From Rikenellaceae bacterium (lineage in GTDB: Bacteria > Bacteroidota > Bacteroidia > Bacteroidales > Rikenellaceae), in contig SUZP01000009.1 in assembly GCA_015059865.1 (NCBI GenBank), positions 1-50,215 of the forward strand: DNA of 50,215 nucleotides. Reading direction: 5' to 3'. Numbering within the stretch: the first letter of the stretch is position 1; every line of letters starts with the position of its first letter. The notes beneath the pieces are model-generated. The model was not told the DNA's origin, searched no databases, and saw nothing but the letters and a program-made list of their open reading frames with translations. The translations under genes were made by a program, and so were the position numbers. Shown here piece after piece: positions 23,480-34,394 of this stretch.

Positions 23480-24208
23480 CTATTTATATTCGCGAGGTTT
23501 AAGGTTGTTGAACTGCCAAGTACGCTCACGCTTGAAGGTGTAGTTCTCAGGCTTGTTCCAGTAGACGCGGCTGTAATCGAAGTAGTAACCTTTTACCCTG
23601 TTTTGTGGCGCGTAAAATGGCACAAACTCCACCGTGCGACTTATGATGCGCCCCTTTAAATACTTTATATTTTTTGACGCTATATAGTCCAAGCCGTGCG
23701 AAAACATTATAATATGCATTGGCGAACGCTCCTTCAATCCATCGCCCGACTGCTCGATGCAGCGCAATATACCTTGCAGATGCTCCGAATATGCCAACTC
23801 TCGTACTCTGTCGCCCGACGCTCCATAGGCGTAAGTCAAGATGTTGAGCAGCGTAGGCGAAAACGGGTCGTGCTCCATTGCGGCAATGCCAGCAGCTATC
23901 AGCTCGTCAATATCGTGTACCGAAGGCTTGTCAATCGAGATACGCGCCATAATCTCCTGTACGCGTGTCATCGAATGGTTTACTTCGAGAGGCTTATACG
24001 AAGGTTGAAAGGCGTAACCATAGTATAGATGGTGGTACTCCTCCTCCGATAGTGGCTTACCCTCCTTGTAACGCAACATAAGGTTAGGGTAGTAGAGTGG
24101 CGAGTTTACATCGTTTATGGCGGCGAAGATACGGTCATTGTCGGGTGTGCCAGCCAAGGCCGACACCCCTACAAAAAGAGAGCATAATATAATCAAAAAT
24201 CTCTTCAT
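23480..24208 (-). CDS. DUF4919 domain protein, exported
   Basis: A 242-aa protein with an N-terminal signal peptide (MKRFLIILCSLFVGVSALAG). The body matches the Bacteroidetes DUF4919 layout: SPLYYPNLMLRYKEGKPLSE, EEYHHLYYGYAFQPSYKPL, then helical repeat-like segments (HDPFSPTLLNILTYAYG), and the C-terminal motif IISRTVEFVPFYAPQNRVKG with YYFDYSRVYWNKPE. The function is unknown. It is 33 bp downstream of dapA and 26 bp upstream of the clostripain-like gene. Confidence 0.85.
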   Translation of the reverse strand: MKRFLIILCSLFVGVSALAGTPDNDRIFAAINDVNSPLYYPNLMLRYKEGKPLSEEEYHHLYYGYAFQPSYKPLEVNHSMTRVQEIMARISIDKPSVHDIDELIAAGIAAMEHDPFSPTLLNILTYAYGASGDRVRELAYSEHLQGILRCIEQSGDGLKERSPMHIIMFSHGLDYIASKNIKYLKGRIISRTVEFVPFYAPQNRVKGYYFDYSRVYWNKPENYTFKRERTWQFNNLKPREYK

Positions 24209-24241
24209 AAAACCCTTTTGCGACCAATAACGATGTGCTGC

Positions 24242-25129
24242 CTACTTTTCGTATTCGGTCATTAAGTTTTTCAGCTTAGCCTGCAACGCCTCGCTGCCCG
24301 AAACAAGTGGCAGTCGCATTGTGTCTGAGCATACACCTTTGAGGTGGAGGGCTGTCTTTACGCCCACAGGGTTACCCTCCTCGAAGAGCGCCGAGATGAT
24401 GCCACTCAACAACTCCAACCTCTTGGCTGCCTCTTCGGTGTCGCCATTCAAGGCAAGACGGATAACCTCGGCAGTCTCGGCAGGGTAGGCGTTTGCCAAT
24501 ACCGAGATAGCACCTACACCACCGCGCTTGATAACCTCCACATTCAAGCCATCGTCGCCCGAAATAAGTAGAAAATCGCTTGGGGCAAGTGCTTTTACGC
24601 GCTCCATCTGCTCCAAGTTGCCCGATGCCTCCTTTACGCCTATGATGTTGTCGCAGTCGGTTGCCAAGCGAGCAATAGTTTCGGGTGTCATATTCACACC
24701 CGTTCTACCGGGTATGTTGTAGAGCATAATCGGCAGTGGTGATGCCTCAGATATAGCCTTGAAGTGTTGGTATAAACCCTCTTGTGTCGGCTTGTTATAG
24801 TATGGATTAACGCTCAACACCGCATCGTAACCGCGCAAATCCCAACTGCGTAGTGTTGCCACTACATCGCGTGTGCAATTACCGCCAACACCAACCATTA
24901 GTCGTACTCGCCCTGCGACACGGTCGCGCACAAAACGAATGAGAGCCTTGCGCTCGTCGGTCGAGAGTGTTGGTGTCTCGCCCGTAGTGCCGAGTACGAG
25001 AATATAATCTACACCACCCTCTACGAGGTTATCTACAATCTTTGCTACGGCGGCAAAATCTATCGCTTCATTCTCCATAAAAGGAGTGACCAATGCTACG
25101 CCAAGTCCGTGAAAAATCTCTCTGTTCAT
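24242..25129 (-). CDS. dapA: 4-hydroxy-tetrahydrodipicolinate synthase
   Basis: A 295-aa TIM-barrel protein. It shows the pyruvate-binding GTTGETPTLS, the catalytic Tyr in PIMLYNIPGRTGVNM and the Schiff-base Lys in IIGVKEASGNLEQM, with the later GGVGAISVLANAYP loop. It condenses pyruvate with aspartate semialdehyde, the first committed step to lysine and meso-diaminopimelate. ATG at 25129 is 12 bp after the ligA stop, consistent with an operon. Confidence 0.95.
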   Translation of the reverse strand: MNREIFHGLGVALVTPFMENEAIDFAAVAKIVDNLVEGGVDYILVLGTTGETPTLSTDERKALIRFVRDRVAGRVRLMVGVGGNCTRDVVATLRSWDLRGYDAVLSVNPYYNKPTQEGLYQHFKAISEASPLPIMLYNIPGRTGVNMTPETIARLATDCDNIIGVKEASGNLEQMERVKALAPSDFLLISGDDGLNVEVIKRGGVGAISVLANAYPAETAEVIRLALNGDTEEAAKRLELLSGIISALFEEGNPVGVKTALHLKGVCSDTMRLPLVSGSEALQAKLKNLMTEYEK

Positions 25130-25141
25130 ATTTGTCTATAT

Positions 25142-27247
<2,106 letters not shown>

Positions 27248-27374
27248 TTATTGCGTAAAGGTACGGAGAAAATTTCAAAAAATAGCTATTTTCTATCAAA
27301 AAAGTACTTCTTTATAAGAACTCGGAATAAAAAATGAACAATTTTGGAAATGTTGAAAAAAAAGATGGATAAAA

Positions 27375-27406
27375 TTTGTTGCAATCAATTCCTTGCAATA
27401 TATTTG
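27375..27406 (+). promoter_or_regulatory. promoter of the acidic small protein gene
   Basis: TTTG (27375-27378), a 20-bp spacer, TATATTTG (27399-27406): a complete Bacteroidetes promoter 38 bp before the ATG at 27444. Confidence 0.85.
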
Positions 27407-27443
27407 CGGCCGATTTCAGTACAAATATAAACTCAAAAGATAT

Positions 27444-27770
27444 ATGGCACCAAGCGCAAAAAAACGATTAGTAGTGAGCTTTAACAATATGGCTCCCGAG
27501 TTGCAGGAGGAGGTCAAAGCTGCGTATCCAACTGGTTATACAGACTTTATGATGCGCATCGAAAAACCAAATGGAGATTTCTTTTTTGCAGTACCTTTCG
27601 AAACAGAGGAGATTAGCTACCTCGTAAAGATTGAGGTGAAGATTGACGATGTGTCGTCTGACGATGATGACAAGGATTACTACGATGACGATTTGAAGGG
27701 AGCTGACGAGTTGGCAAATGATGACTCAGAAGATGAGCCTGCCGACGAAAGTGCAGATTACGATTTGTAG
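27444..27770 (+). CDS. small conserved-type acidic protein, unknown function
   Basis: A 108-aa protein that starts MAPSAKKRLVVSFNNMAPEL at the ATG at 27444; the frame is open further upstream but the promoter's -7 box lies there. Residues 1-70 look folded (FMMRIEKPNGDFFFAVPFET; ISYLVKIEVKID). The last 38 residues are an Asp/Glu tail (DDDDKDYYDDDL) with no Lys after the first few positions. I recall similar short acidic-tailed proteins in Bacteroidales genomes but cannot name a function. A strong promoter and a terminator frame it as a single-gene unit. Confidence 0.75.
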   Translation: MAPSAKKRLVVSFNNMAPELQEEVKAAYPTGYTDFMMRIEKPNGDFFFAVPFETEEISYLVKIEVKIDDVSSDDDDKDYYDDDLKGADELANDDSEDEPADESADYDL

Positions 27771-27814
27771 TTTTAACTTCTTGTAGAGAGAAATCACTGC
27801 TGCGTAATAGACAT

Positions 27815-27860
27815 AACAGACCGCAACGAAAGGAGATCGTGGCGGTCTGTTGCTTTTGTT
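27815..27860 (+). terminator. terminator of the acidic small protein gene
   Basis: AACAGACCGC (27815-27824) pairs with GCGGTCTGTT (27842-27851), followed by GCTTTTGTTGC. Confidence 0.85.
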
Positions 27861-27872
27861 GCTTTTTTCTAT

Positions 27873-28352
27873 TTAATCGTGCAGAAATTTGCAAAATAGA
27901 TCTCCTCCAATTGGCTCGAAACCTGCCTTTGTGAAGAGGTGCAGACTAATATTATTTTCGGGAAGAATGGTGGCATAAAGAGCCTCTATGCCGAGTGAAT
28001 TGGCGTATTTTATCAATATCTGTAATGCGCTTGTAGCAAATCTTTTGCGACGATTATCTGAACTAAAAATTAATATAGAAACAAAGGCCTTCCTGCCGTC
28101 GTATTCAGCAAGGTCGATACAACCCAAACGCACTCCTTCGTGCGAGCAAATCATCAGACGCAACTGCTCGTTTTCGGCGATAGAGTAGTGCTGTTGATTT
28201 TCGACGAATTGCGCCACATCCTCACGGCTATACTGCTCCTCAAAGATGCCGTAGAGAGGCTCGTTGTTTGCATTTTCCCATAAAAGTATAGTGTCGATAT
28301 CCGAAGACTCGACACTACGCAAAATAACTTTATCGTCTTTAAGTAAAATCAT
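27873..28352 (-). CDS. GNAT-family N-acetyltransferase
   Basis: A 159-aa single-domain GNAT. The N-terminal part reads VILRSVESSDIDTILLWEN as in RimJ/RimL-type proteins; the acetyl-CoA loop is degenerate (SSDNRRKRFATSALQILIKY, compared with the usual R..G.(G/A)), and ATILPENNISLHLFTKAGFE is the typical C-terminal motif. The substrate is not predictable. It starts 3 bp after the ROK regulator gene, so the two form one transcript. Confidence 0.85.
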   Translation of the reverse strand: MILLKDDKVILRSVESSDIDTILLWENANNEPLYGIFEEQYSREDVAQFVENQQHYSIAENEQLRLMICSHEGVRLGCIDLAEYDGRKAFVSILIFSSDNRRKRFATSALQILIKYANSLGIEALYATILPENNISLHLFTKAGFEPIGGDLFCKFLHD

Positions 28353-28355
28353 CTA

Positions 28356-29579
28356 CTACAAGCCTATAACGGTATTACGCATCAACATTGCTACGCCCCA
28401 AGCATTGGCATTCGCCTCCATCTTCGATACGCGGAATCTGGTATCCTTGTAGACGAGACTCAACGAGTACTTGTTGGTGGCCGATTTCAGCGGCAACATA
28501 ATATAGTCGCCTGCTGCTGCGAGATTACCACCTACGATAACACTCTCTGGGTTGAAGATATTTATAAGAAATGCTACGGCCTTTCCTACCTTCTCGCCCG
28601 CCTCCTCGATAAGCTCGATGGAGAGGTTGTCGTCGTTGCGGGCTGCGTTTACAATATCGTCAATGTGTATTTGTTCCTTGGCTTCGTATCGCTTGCGAAG
28701 AATTGTGTTGGCTCCATTGCGCACCAACTCGTTCATCTTCTCCTCGATGGCAATACCCGATACCTCAGTTTCAAGGCAACCCTTCTTGCCGCAGAAGCAA
28801 ATCTTCTCGTTATTAAAGAATGGAATGTGTCCAAATTCGCCGGCAAAGCCGTTTTTGCCGTAGTAGAGTTTGCCATCACTCACAATACCAATCGCAACAC
28901 CGAGACCAAGATGCAGATAGATGACATTGCTTTCGGTCTTGGAGCGCGAGAAGTTGTACTCGGCATAGCAACGCGCACGAGTGTCGTTTTCGAGCAGCAC
29001 GCGCAGACCTATACGCTTCTCAATAATCTCGCGCAACGACTCTTCGGTGGATGTGAAGTAGTGGAATGAGGAGCCTTTGGATGTATTCACGCGGCCCACT
29101 ATGCAGACACCTAATCCGAGTATGTTTGAACGGTCGTAGCCACATTTGCCGATAAAATCGGAGATGTTGTGGCATATCAAGTCGAGACACTCGTCATTAT
29201 CCGAGAGCTCAAAATCGTTGTAAACGCACTCGTAAACAAGGTTGTTCTGTAAGTCGGTGATTACGCAGGTCATTCTATCACGACCGACATGCACTCCCGC
29301 AAAGTAGAGCGTGGAGCAGGTCAAACCGAAGATGTTAGGGCGACGGCCACCTTGTGTCTCAACCTTGCCCAAGTCTGTGACAATGTTCTCTTCGGCCAAT
29401 TCTTGAACCAACTTTGTGATGGTTGGAACACTGATTTTCAGCTCTTTGGTTAGCTCGGCCAGTGTAACTTCGCCGTTGGCTGCCATATACGCAATAACAT
29501 TTCGCTTGATAAGATTATTCTTGTGCGAAAGTCCCTTTTCGGTCTCCTGATTATTAAAAAAATCTATTAATGAACTCAT
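28356..29579 (-). CDS. ROK-family transcriptional regulator or sugar kinase-like repressor
   Basis: A 407-aa NagC/XylR-type ROK protein. Residues about 15-85 form a winged helix-turn-helix (KRNVIAYMAANGEVTLAELT and ISVPTITKLVQELAEEN). The ROK core follows: DLQNNLVYE, LGLGVCIVGRVN, the zinc-binding/ROK signature GEFGHIPFFNNEKICFCGKKGC and the terminal VIVGGNLAAAGDYI. It probably senses a sugar or amino sugar and represses catabolic genes; the target is not evident here. A TACCTTTG box on the minus strand (29613-29620) lies 34 bp upstream. Confidence 0.88.
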   Translation of the reverse strand: MSSLIDFFNNQETEKGLSHKNNLIKRNVIAYMAANGEVTLAELTKELKISVPTITKLVQELAEENIVTDLGKVETQGGRRPNIFGLTCSTLYFAGVHVGRDRMTCVITDLQNNLVYECVYNDFELSDNDECLDLICHNISDFIGKCGYDRSNILGLGVCIVGRVNTSKGSSFHYFTSTEESLREIIEKRIGLRVLLENDTRARCYAEYNFSRSKTESNVIYLHLGLGVAIGIVSDGKLYYGKNGFAGEFGHIPFFNNEKICFCGKKGCLETEVSGIAIEEKMNELVRNGANTILRKRYEAKEQIHIDDIVNAARNDDNLSIELIEEAGEKVGKAVAFLINIFNPESVIVGGNLAAAGDYIMLPLKSATNKYSLSLVYKDTRFRVSKMEANANAWGVAMLMRNTVIGL

Positions 29580-29738
29580 TGTTACCTAATGTTATTTCAA
29601 ATAAACCTAATGCAAAGGTAATAAAAAAAGCGAAACTAATTCGCTTTTCTTAAAATTTTTCAAAAATATTTACAATATATTTAGAAAATACCTGCAAAGA
29701 TTATAAAATAATGAGATAAATAGACTCCAAATTATCTC

Positions 29739-30620
29739 TTAGAAATTCGACTTGCTTTCAACCTCTGCATTGGCCGAAATTTTACGAATTAACCCCTGCA
29801 AAACATTTCCTGGACCAAGCTCAATGTATGAGTTGAAACCATCTGCCGACATCTGCTCGATAGTTTGAGTCCAGCGTACCGGGGAGGTTAGTTGAGCCAT
29901 TAAGTTTTGCTTTATCTCGGTAGGGCAGGTGTGTGGCTTAGCATCGACATTTTGGTAGATTGGACATCTCGGCTTGTTGAATGAAGCAGCCTCAATGGCC
30001 TCGGCTAACTCCTGACGAGCAGGTTCCATAAGTGGCGAGTGGAAAGCACCACCTACGGGTAATATTAACGCACGGCGCGCCCCAGCCTCTTTTAACTGAC
30101 TGCAAGCTTCGTTTACGGCCTCGATTGCACCCGAAATAACAAGCTGTCCGGGACAGTTGTAGTTGGCTGCAATAACCACTCCTTCTACCTTAGCGCATAT
30201 ATCCTCGATGGTTTTGTCGGGGAGGGCTAATATGGCAGCCATTGTTCCCTGTGTCGCCTCGCAAGCACTCTGCATCGCCATTGCGCGCTTTGAAACGAGT
30301 TGCAAGCCCTCTTCAAAAGAGAGTGCACCTGCTACTACCAAAGCCGAAAACTCTCCAAGCGAGTGTCCTGCCACCGCCGAAGGTTCAACACCGAGAACCT
30401 TTGCCAAGATAACCGAGTGAAGAAATATGGCAGGTTGTGTAACTTTTGTCTGCTTTAAATCGTCGGCCGAGCCTTCAAACATTATATCGGTAATTCTAAA
30501 ACCAAGTATCTCGTTTGCCCTCTCGAACATCGCCTTTGCCTCGGCGTTCTGCTCGTAGAGCTCTTTGCCCATACCGCTAAATTGCGCTCCCTGACCGGGG
30601 AAAACATAAACTTTGCCCAT
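29739..30620 (-). CDS. fabD: malonyl-CoA:ACP transacylase
   Basis: A 293-aa protein starting MGKVYVFPGQGAQFSGMGKE at ATG 30620. The nucleophile motif is SAVAGHSLGEFSALV at about residue 90, and the catalytic His is in LPVGGAFHSPLMEPA. It loads malonyl groups on ACP for fatty-acid synthesis. An in-frame upstream start at 30656 would overlap the promoter and is rejected. A TATATTTG box (30654-30661, minus) and a TTG (30684-30686) make a divergent promoter with the DUF4886 gene. Confidence 0.95.
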   Translation of the reverse strand: MGKVYVFPGQGAQFSGMGKELYEQNAEAKAMFERANEILGFRITDIMFEGSADDLKQTKVTQPAIFLHSVILAKVLGVEPSAVAGHSLGEFSALVVAGALSFEEGLQLVSKRAMAMQSACEATQGTMAAILALPDKTIEDICAKVEGVVIAANYNCPGQLVISGAIEAVNEACSQLKEAGARRALILPVGGAFHSPLMEPARQELAEAIEAASFNKPRCPIYQNVDAKPHTCPTEIKQNLMAQLTSPVRWTQTIEQMSADGFNSYIELGPGNVLQGLIRKISANAEVESKSNF

Positions 30621-30649
30621 ATCTTGCAATACTATTTTAGTGTAAAAGT

Positions 30650-30686
30650 CTTGCAAATATAGTAAAAACTATGTAATTTTGTGCAA
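30650..30686. promoter_or_regulatory. overlapping divergent promoters for fabD and the DUF4886 gene
   Basis: Plus strand: TTG (30651-30653), a 20-bp spacer, TAATTTTG (30674-30681), leading to the DUF4886 ATG at 30713. Minus strand: TTG (30684-30686), a 22-bp spacer, TATATTTG (30654-30661), leading to fabD. The -7 box of each lies in the spacer of the other, so polymerase binding should be mutually exclusive. Confidence 0.75.
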
Positions 30687-30712
30687 TTAACCGAATCAAG
30701 TAATAACTTGTT

Positions 30713-31546
30713 ATGAAAAGAACATTTTTACTAATCATTGTTGCATTTGCTTTTTCCTTTGGTGTTAGTGCACGCGACATCAAAGTTTTAGCCATCGGAA
30801 ACAGTTTTTCGGTAGATGTTGTAGAACAAAATCTTCACGAATTGGCAAAGGCAGAGGGCACAACACTTGTTATCGGTAACCTGTACATCGGTGGATGCGG
30901 CTTACAGAAGCATCTCTCAAATCTTCGCAAAGAGAAAAAGGCCTACTCCTATCGCAAAGTCGATAAGCATGGAGAGAAAACTACCACTCCAAGGGTATCC
31001 ATACAACAAGCACTCGCAGATGAAAAGTGGGATTATGTTATGGTTCAACAGGTAAGTGGATTCGGCGGAGTCTATGCTTCATTCGGTCGATACCTGCCAG
31101 AAATGATGACTATTTTGAGAGATTTGACTCCATACAAGCCTAAATTTATCATTATGCAGACTTGGGCATATCAGAGTGACAGCGACCATCAGAGTTTTTC
31201 AATCTATAACTACGACCAGATGACAATGTACAAAGCCTTGGTGGAGTCCTACAACAAGGTGTTCCACGACAAGCAGTATGGTTTCCACGCTATTGTACCA
31301 AACGGCACTGCCATTCAAAATGGCCGTATGGTATTCGGCGACAAACTTACTCGCGATGGCTACCATCTTGACAAGCGCGTAGGTCGCTATATCGGCGCCT
31401 GCACGATGTGTGAAGTAGTGCTCGGTAAGTCCGTAGTGGGTAATAAATACAGACCGAGCAATATATCCGAAGAGGAGGCACTGCTTGCGCAGAAAGCTGC
31501 ACATGCCGCAGTCCTCAAACCTACCGAAATTACAAATATTGAATAA
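30713..31546 (+). CDS. DUF4886 domain protein, exported SGNH-like hydrolase
   Basis: A 277-aa protein with signal peptide MKRTFLLIIVAFAFSFGVSA. The mature start DIKVLAIGNSFSVDVVEQNL has the GNS(F/Y)S block with the probable nucleophile Ser, and near the end KLTRDGYHLDKRVGRYIGAC gives the D..H pair expected of an SGNH-type esterase. Members are common in Bacteroidetes and are thought to act on acylated carbohydrates; the substrate here is unknown. It heads a plus-strand run with ppa and panB. Confidence 0.88.
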   Translation: MKRTFLLIIVAFAFSFGVSARDIKVLAIGNSFSVDVVEQNLHELAKAEGTTLVIGNLYIGGCGLQKHLSNLRKEKKAYSYRKVDKHGEKTTTPRVSIQQALADEKWDYVMVQQVSGFGGVYASFGRYLPEMMTILRDLTPYKPKFIIMQTWAYQSDSDHQSFSIYNYDQMTMYKALVESYNKVFHDKQYGFHAIVPNGTAIQNGRMVFGDKLTRDGYHLDKRVGRYIGACTMCEVVLGKSVVGNKYRPSNISEEEALLAQKAAHAAVLKPTEITNIE

Positions 31547-31564
31547 TTCTCAAATCATATAACT

Positions 31565-32242
31565 ATGGGAAATAAAATTAACGATCCTATTGCACGATTG
31601 ATGGGTTTGCGCTACAAGTCGCACCCTTGGCATGGTATAGAGGTGGGTGATGATGCACCTGAGATAATTACAGCATTTATTGAGATTGTGCCTACCGACA
31701 CCGTAAAGTATGAGTTGGATAAGGTTAGCGGATATCTGAAAATCGACCGCCCACAGAAATACTCGAATGTAATCCCAGCTCTCTATGGTTTTGTGCCACA
31801 GAGCTTTTGCGGCGAGAGCGTGGCGGAGTATTGTATGCAGCAGAGTGGTCGCACCGAGATTGTTGGTGATGGTGACCCTCTTGATATCTGCGTACTCACC
31901 GAGCGCGATATTGCTCACGGCGACATTATCGTAAATGTTCGACCTATCGGTGGTTTCCGTATGCTGGATGGCAACGAGGCGGATGATAAGATTATAGCTG
32001 TGTTGCGTCACGATGTAACATACAGTGGTTATAACGATATCTCGGAGTTGCCAAAGGGTATCGTCAATCGTTTGAAGCACTACTTCCTCACCTATAAGGA
32101 TATGCCAGACTCCGAGTCGCAGAAGAAGGTGGAGATTACTCATATCTTCGGTCGTGATGAGGCATACGAAGTTATTCAGCGCTCGTTGGAGGATTACAAA
32201 AACCACTTCAATGGCTTGGATGAGATTTTGCGTCATGTATAA
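31565..32242 (+). CDS. ppa: inorganic pyrophosphatase, family I
   Basis: A 225-aa soluble pyrophosphatase. The metal-site signature is GDGDPLDICVLTE, and SGYLKIDRPQKYSN and ADDKIIAVLRHDV match the other substrate and metal contacts. It hydrolyses PPi to drive biosynthetic reactions. It is longer than the E. coli enzyme (about 175 aa), mainly in the N-terminus and the C-terminal helix, as seen in related Bacteroidetes. 18 bp after the DUF4886 gene and 18 bp before panB. Confidence 0.94.
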   Translation: MGNKINDPIARLMGLRYKSHPWHGIEVGDDAPEIITAFIEIVPTDTVKYELDKVSGYLKIDRPQKYSNVIPALYGFVPQSFCGESVAEYCMQQSGRTEIVGDGDPLDICVLTERDIAHGDIIVNVRPIGGFRMLDGNEADDKIIAVLRHDVTYSGYNDISELPKGIVNRLKHYFLTYKDMPDSESQKKVEITHIFGRDEAYEVIQRSLEDYKNHFNGLDEILRHV

Positions 32243-32260
32243 TCTATATAGAGTAGAAAA

Positions 32261-33076
32261 ATGTCCGTAGAGAGCAAGGTTAGAGCCGTTACAACACTAC
32301 GACTCAAAGAGATGAAGGATAGAGGTGAGAAGATTTCGATGCTCACTTCGTATGACTATTCGATGGCTAAGATTGTCGATAGTGCAGGTGTTGATGTGAT
32401 ACTTGTTGGCGATTCAGCAGCCAATGTTATGGCGGGTTGGGAGACAACGCTGCCTATAACACTCGACCAGATGATTTATCACGCATCATCGGTGGTGCGT
32501 GCCGTAGAGCGCGCATTGGTCGTTTGCGATATGCCTTTCGGAACATATCAAGGCGATTCGCAGGCGGCTCTCGACTCTGCCATACGCATTATGAAGGAGA
32601 CGGGTGCAGATGCAGTGAAGATGGAGGGTGGCGAGGAGATTCTCGACTCCATAAAGCGTATTTTAACAGCTGGTATTCCTGTTATGGGACACCTCGGACT
32701 TACGCCACAATCCATCCATAAGTTCGGTACTTATAGTGTCCGTGCTAAGGAGGAGGCAGAAGCCGAGAAGCTTGTTCGCGATGCTAAACTGTTGGAGGAG
32801 GCGGGGTGTTTTGCCATTGTCTTGGAGAAGATACCTGCGGCACTCGCAGCGCGCGTATCTAAGGAGTTGTCAATCCCTACAATTGGTATTGGTGCAGGTG
32901 GTGCATGCGATGGACAGGTGCTTGTGGTACACGATATGCTCGGCATCAACAAGGGCTTTTCGCCGCGTTTCTTACGCCGCTATGCCGACCTCTATACCAT
33001 TATGAGCGAGGCAATTTCGCACTATGTTGAGGATGTTAAGTCGTGCGACTTCCCGAACGAAAAGGAGCAGTATTAG
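32261..33076 (+). CDS. panB: 3-methyl-2-oxobutanoate hydroxymethyltransferase
   Basis: A 271-aa TIM barrel. Key motifs: [31 protein letters not shown] (metal Asp), [20 protein letters not shown] and [12 protein letters not shown], plus the catalytic Glu region [14 protein letters not shown]. It makes ketopantoate for pantothenate and CoA. It ends the operon; a strong hairpin follows. Confidence 0.96.
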   Translation: MSVESKVRAVTTLRLKEMKDRGEKISMLTSYDYSMAKIVDSAGVDVILVGDSAANVMAGWETTLPITLDQMIYHASSVVRAVERALVVCDMPFGTYQGDSQAALDSAIRIMKETGADAVKMEGGEEILDSIKRILTAGIPVMGHLGLTPQSIHKFGTYSVRAKEEAEAEKLVRDAKLLEEAGCFAIVLEKIPAALAARVSKELSIPTIGIGAGGACDGQVLVVHDMLGINKGFSPRFLRRYADLYTIMSEAISHYVEDVKSCDFPNEKEQY

Positions 33077-33121
33077 AGAAAGCTAAAAGTTGAAATTTTA
33101 AACTTACCTATCTGTAAATAG

Positions 33122-33160
33122 AAAGATTTGCTACTCTTTTGTGGGTAGCAAATCTTTTTT
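33122..33160 (+). terminator. panB operon terminator
   Basis: AAAGATTTGCTAC (33122-33134) pairs with GTAGCAAATCTTT (33145-33157) across a 10-nt loop, followed by a T tract. Confidence 0.9.
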
Positions 33161-33183
33161 GTTGCAGTCGAGAGTTTTCGATA

Positions 33184-34248
33184 CTATTTCTTATCTGTCT
33201 TTACGCCGAGCATTTTAAGTGGAATTTTAGCCAAATATATGGAGGCTTTCTTGGTCTCGTGAGTGGAGTAGTAGGATACCCATACTTTGTCGCCAACGAC
33301 CAAAAATCCAGGGTATGCACAATCTCCGCCAGAAGGCAAAATCATCGTCTGTGCAAATCGGTCCTTTTTTCCATTTGCCTTCTTTACGAATATAGAGGTT
33401 TTTGGCATCTTGCACATTGTTGTACGACCTCCTGCCACGATATCTCCGCTATCCATTACAATAAAGTCGGGACCACCAATAAATGGACCAATACTCTTCC
33501 AAGTCCAATCTTGATATGTCGTATCACTGCTTACGCCCCACATACAGCTGCGCCCCTTTCTCTCGCGTCGCACCATAATTGCCATGCGGCCATCTTCGAG
33601 AAAACGAATTGTGGATTCATTTGGATAACCGTCGAGCTCAAAGCTTTTAAAAAGTGTATAATTGATTCCATCCTTCGTAGAATAGAGATACAACTCCGAT
33701 TTCTCTTTTGTTCTATTTTTTCGGCTGTAACATATTGTATATCCAGTGTCTTTGTACCAAGTTACGCGCCAAATCCAATCATATTGTGTGCGGTATTGTT
33801 CGTCTACATTTATCTTTTGTAACTCGGTAAAGTTGCGGCCATCCTTGCTGAATGTCACAAAGTTATCACGCCCAACCAACTTCTTGTTGCGATAGATGGA
33901 TGCGGCCATATTTATCATCAATCGACCATCGGGCGTAATTGATAATTTTGCATCGCGAAGGTCGTATCCCTCTTTGCTAAGCAAAAGCAATGACTTCCAC
34001 TTCTTGCCGTTCTTTGAGCAGAGGATGCGTATTTTACCATCGGCCTCGCCTTGACTGTTGAATACATGGCTATAACCTTCGCGAAAGCAGATGTAGTATG
34101 TGTCGTTGAACTTCTCGATGGATGTGAAGGCGCAGTGCATTCCGTTGTCCCAAATCTTATCAACCGAGAATGTAAACTCCTCTGCACGAGCTGTTATAGC
34201 GGTAGCTACTGCTGCAATGCATAAAATAAGACTTTTTAAAATTTTCAT
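33184..34248 (-). CDS. exported sialidase-like (BNR-type) beta-propeller protein
   Basis: A 354-aa protein with a signal peptide (MKILKSLILCIAAVATAITA). It shows a six-bladed-propeller pattern: FNDTYYICFREGYSH, an FRE-like block, and Asp-box-like turns S.NGKKWKSL, SKDGRNFTEL, STKDGINYTLF. Some neuraminidases use an Arg triad plus Asp, Tyr and Glu; the Arg and Asp candidates FRE, LRDAKL and VRRERKGRSC are visible, but the full triad cannot be confirmed by eye. It may be a glycosidase or a non-catalytic glycan binder. It has its own complete promoter (34293-34324). Confidence 0.7.
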   Translation of the reverse strand: MKILKSLILCIAAVATAITARAEEFTFSVDKIWDNGMHCAFTSIEKFNDTYYICFREGYSHVFNSQGEADGKIRILCSKNGKKWKSLLLLSKEGYDLRDAKLSITPDGRLMINMAASIYRNKKLVGRDNFVTFSKDGRNFTELQKINVDEQYRTQYDWIWRVTWYKDTGYTICYSRKNRTKEKSELYLYSTKDGINYTLFKSFELDGYPNESTIRFLEDGRMAIMVRRERKGRSCMWGVSSDTTYQDWTWKSIGPFIGGPDFIVMDSGDIVAGGRTTMCKMPKTSIFVKKANGKKDRFAQTMILPSGGDCAYPGFLVVGDKVWVSYYSTHETKKASIYLAKIPLKMLGVKTDKK

Positions 34249-34292
34249 GGTTTCTTTGTGTTTTAAGGTTTGTAATAGGCAATATACTTTTA

Positions 34293-34324
34293 CAAAGGTA
34301 GATGTTTTTTTAAAGAATTACAAA
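34293..34324 (-). promoter_or_regulatory. promoter of the sialidase-like gene
   Basis: Minus strand: TTTG (34321-34324), a 20-bp spacer, TACCTTTG (34293-34300). The spacing is ideal, and the ATG is 45 bp downstream. Confidence 0.85.
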
Positions 34325-34365
34325 TAATTCTTAATCCCCACTATTCAATTGTCAATTATATTTGT

Positions 34366-34373
34366 TATTTTTG
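34366..34373 (+). promoter_or_regulatory. -7 box TATTTTTG before rpe
   Basis: TATTTTTG fits TAnnTTTG 21 bp before the rpe ATG; an overlapping TATATTTG at 34357-34364 is an alternative. No clear -33 TTTG is seen. Confidence 0.45.
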
Positions 34374-34394
34374 CAGGAAAATATAGATAGAATT

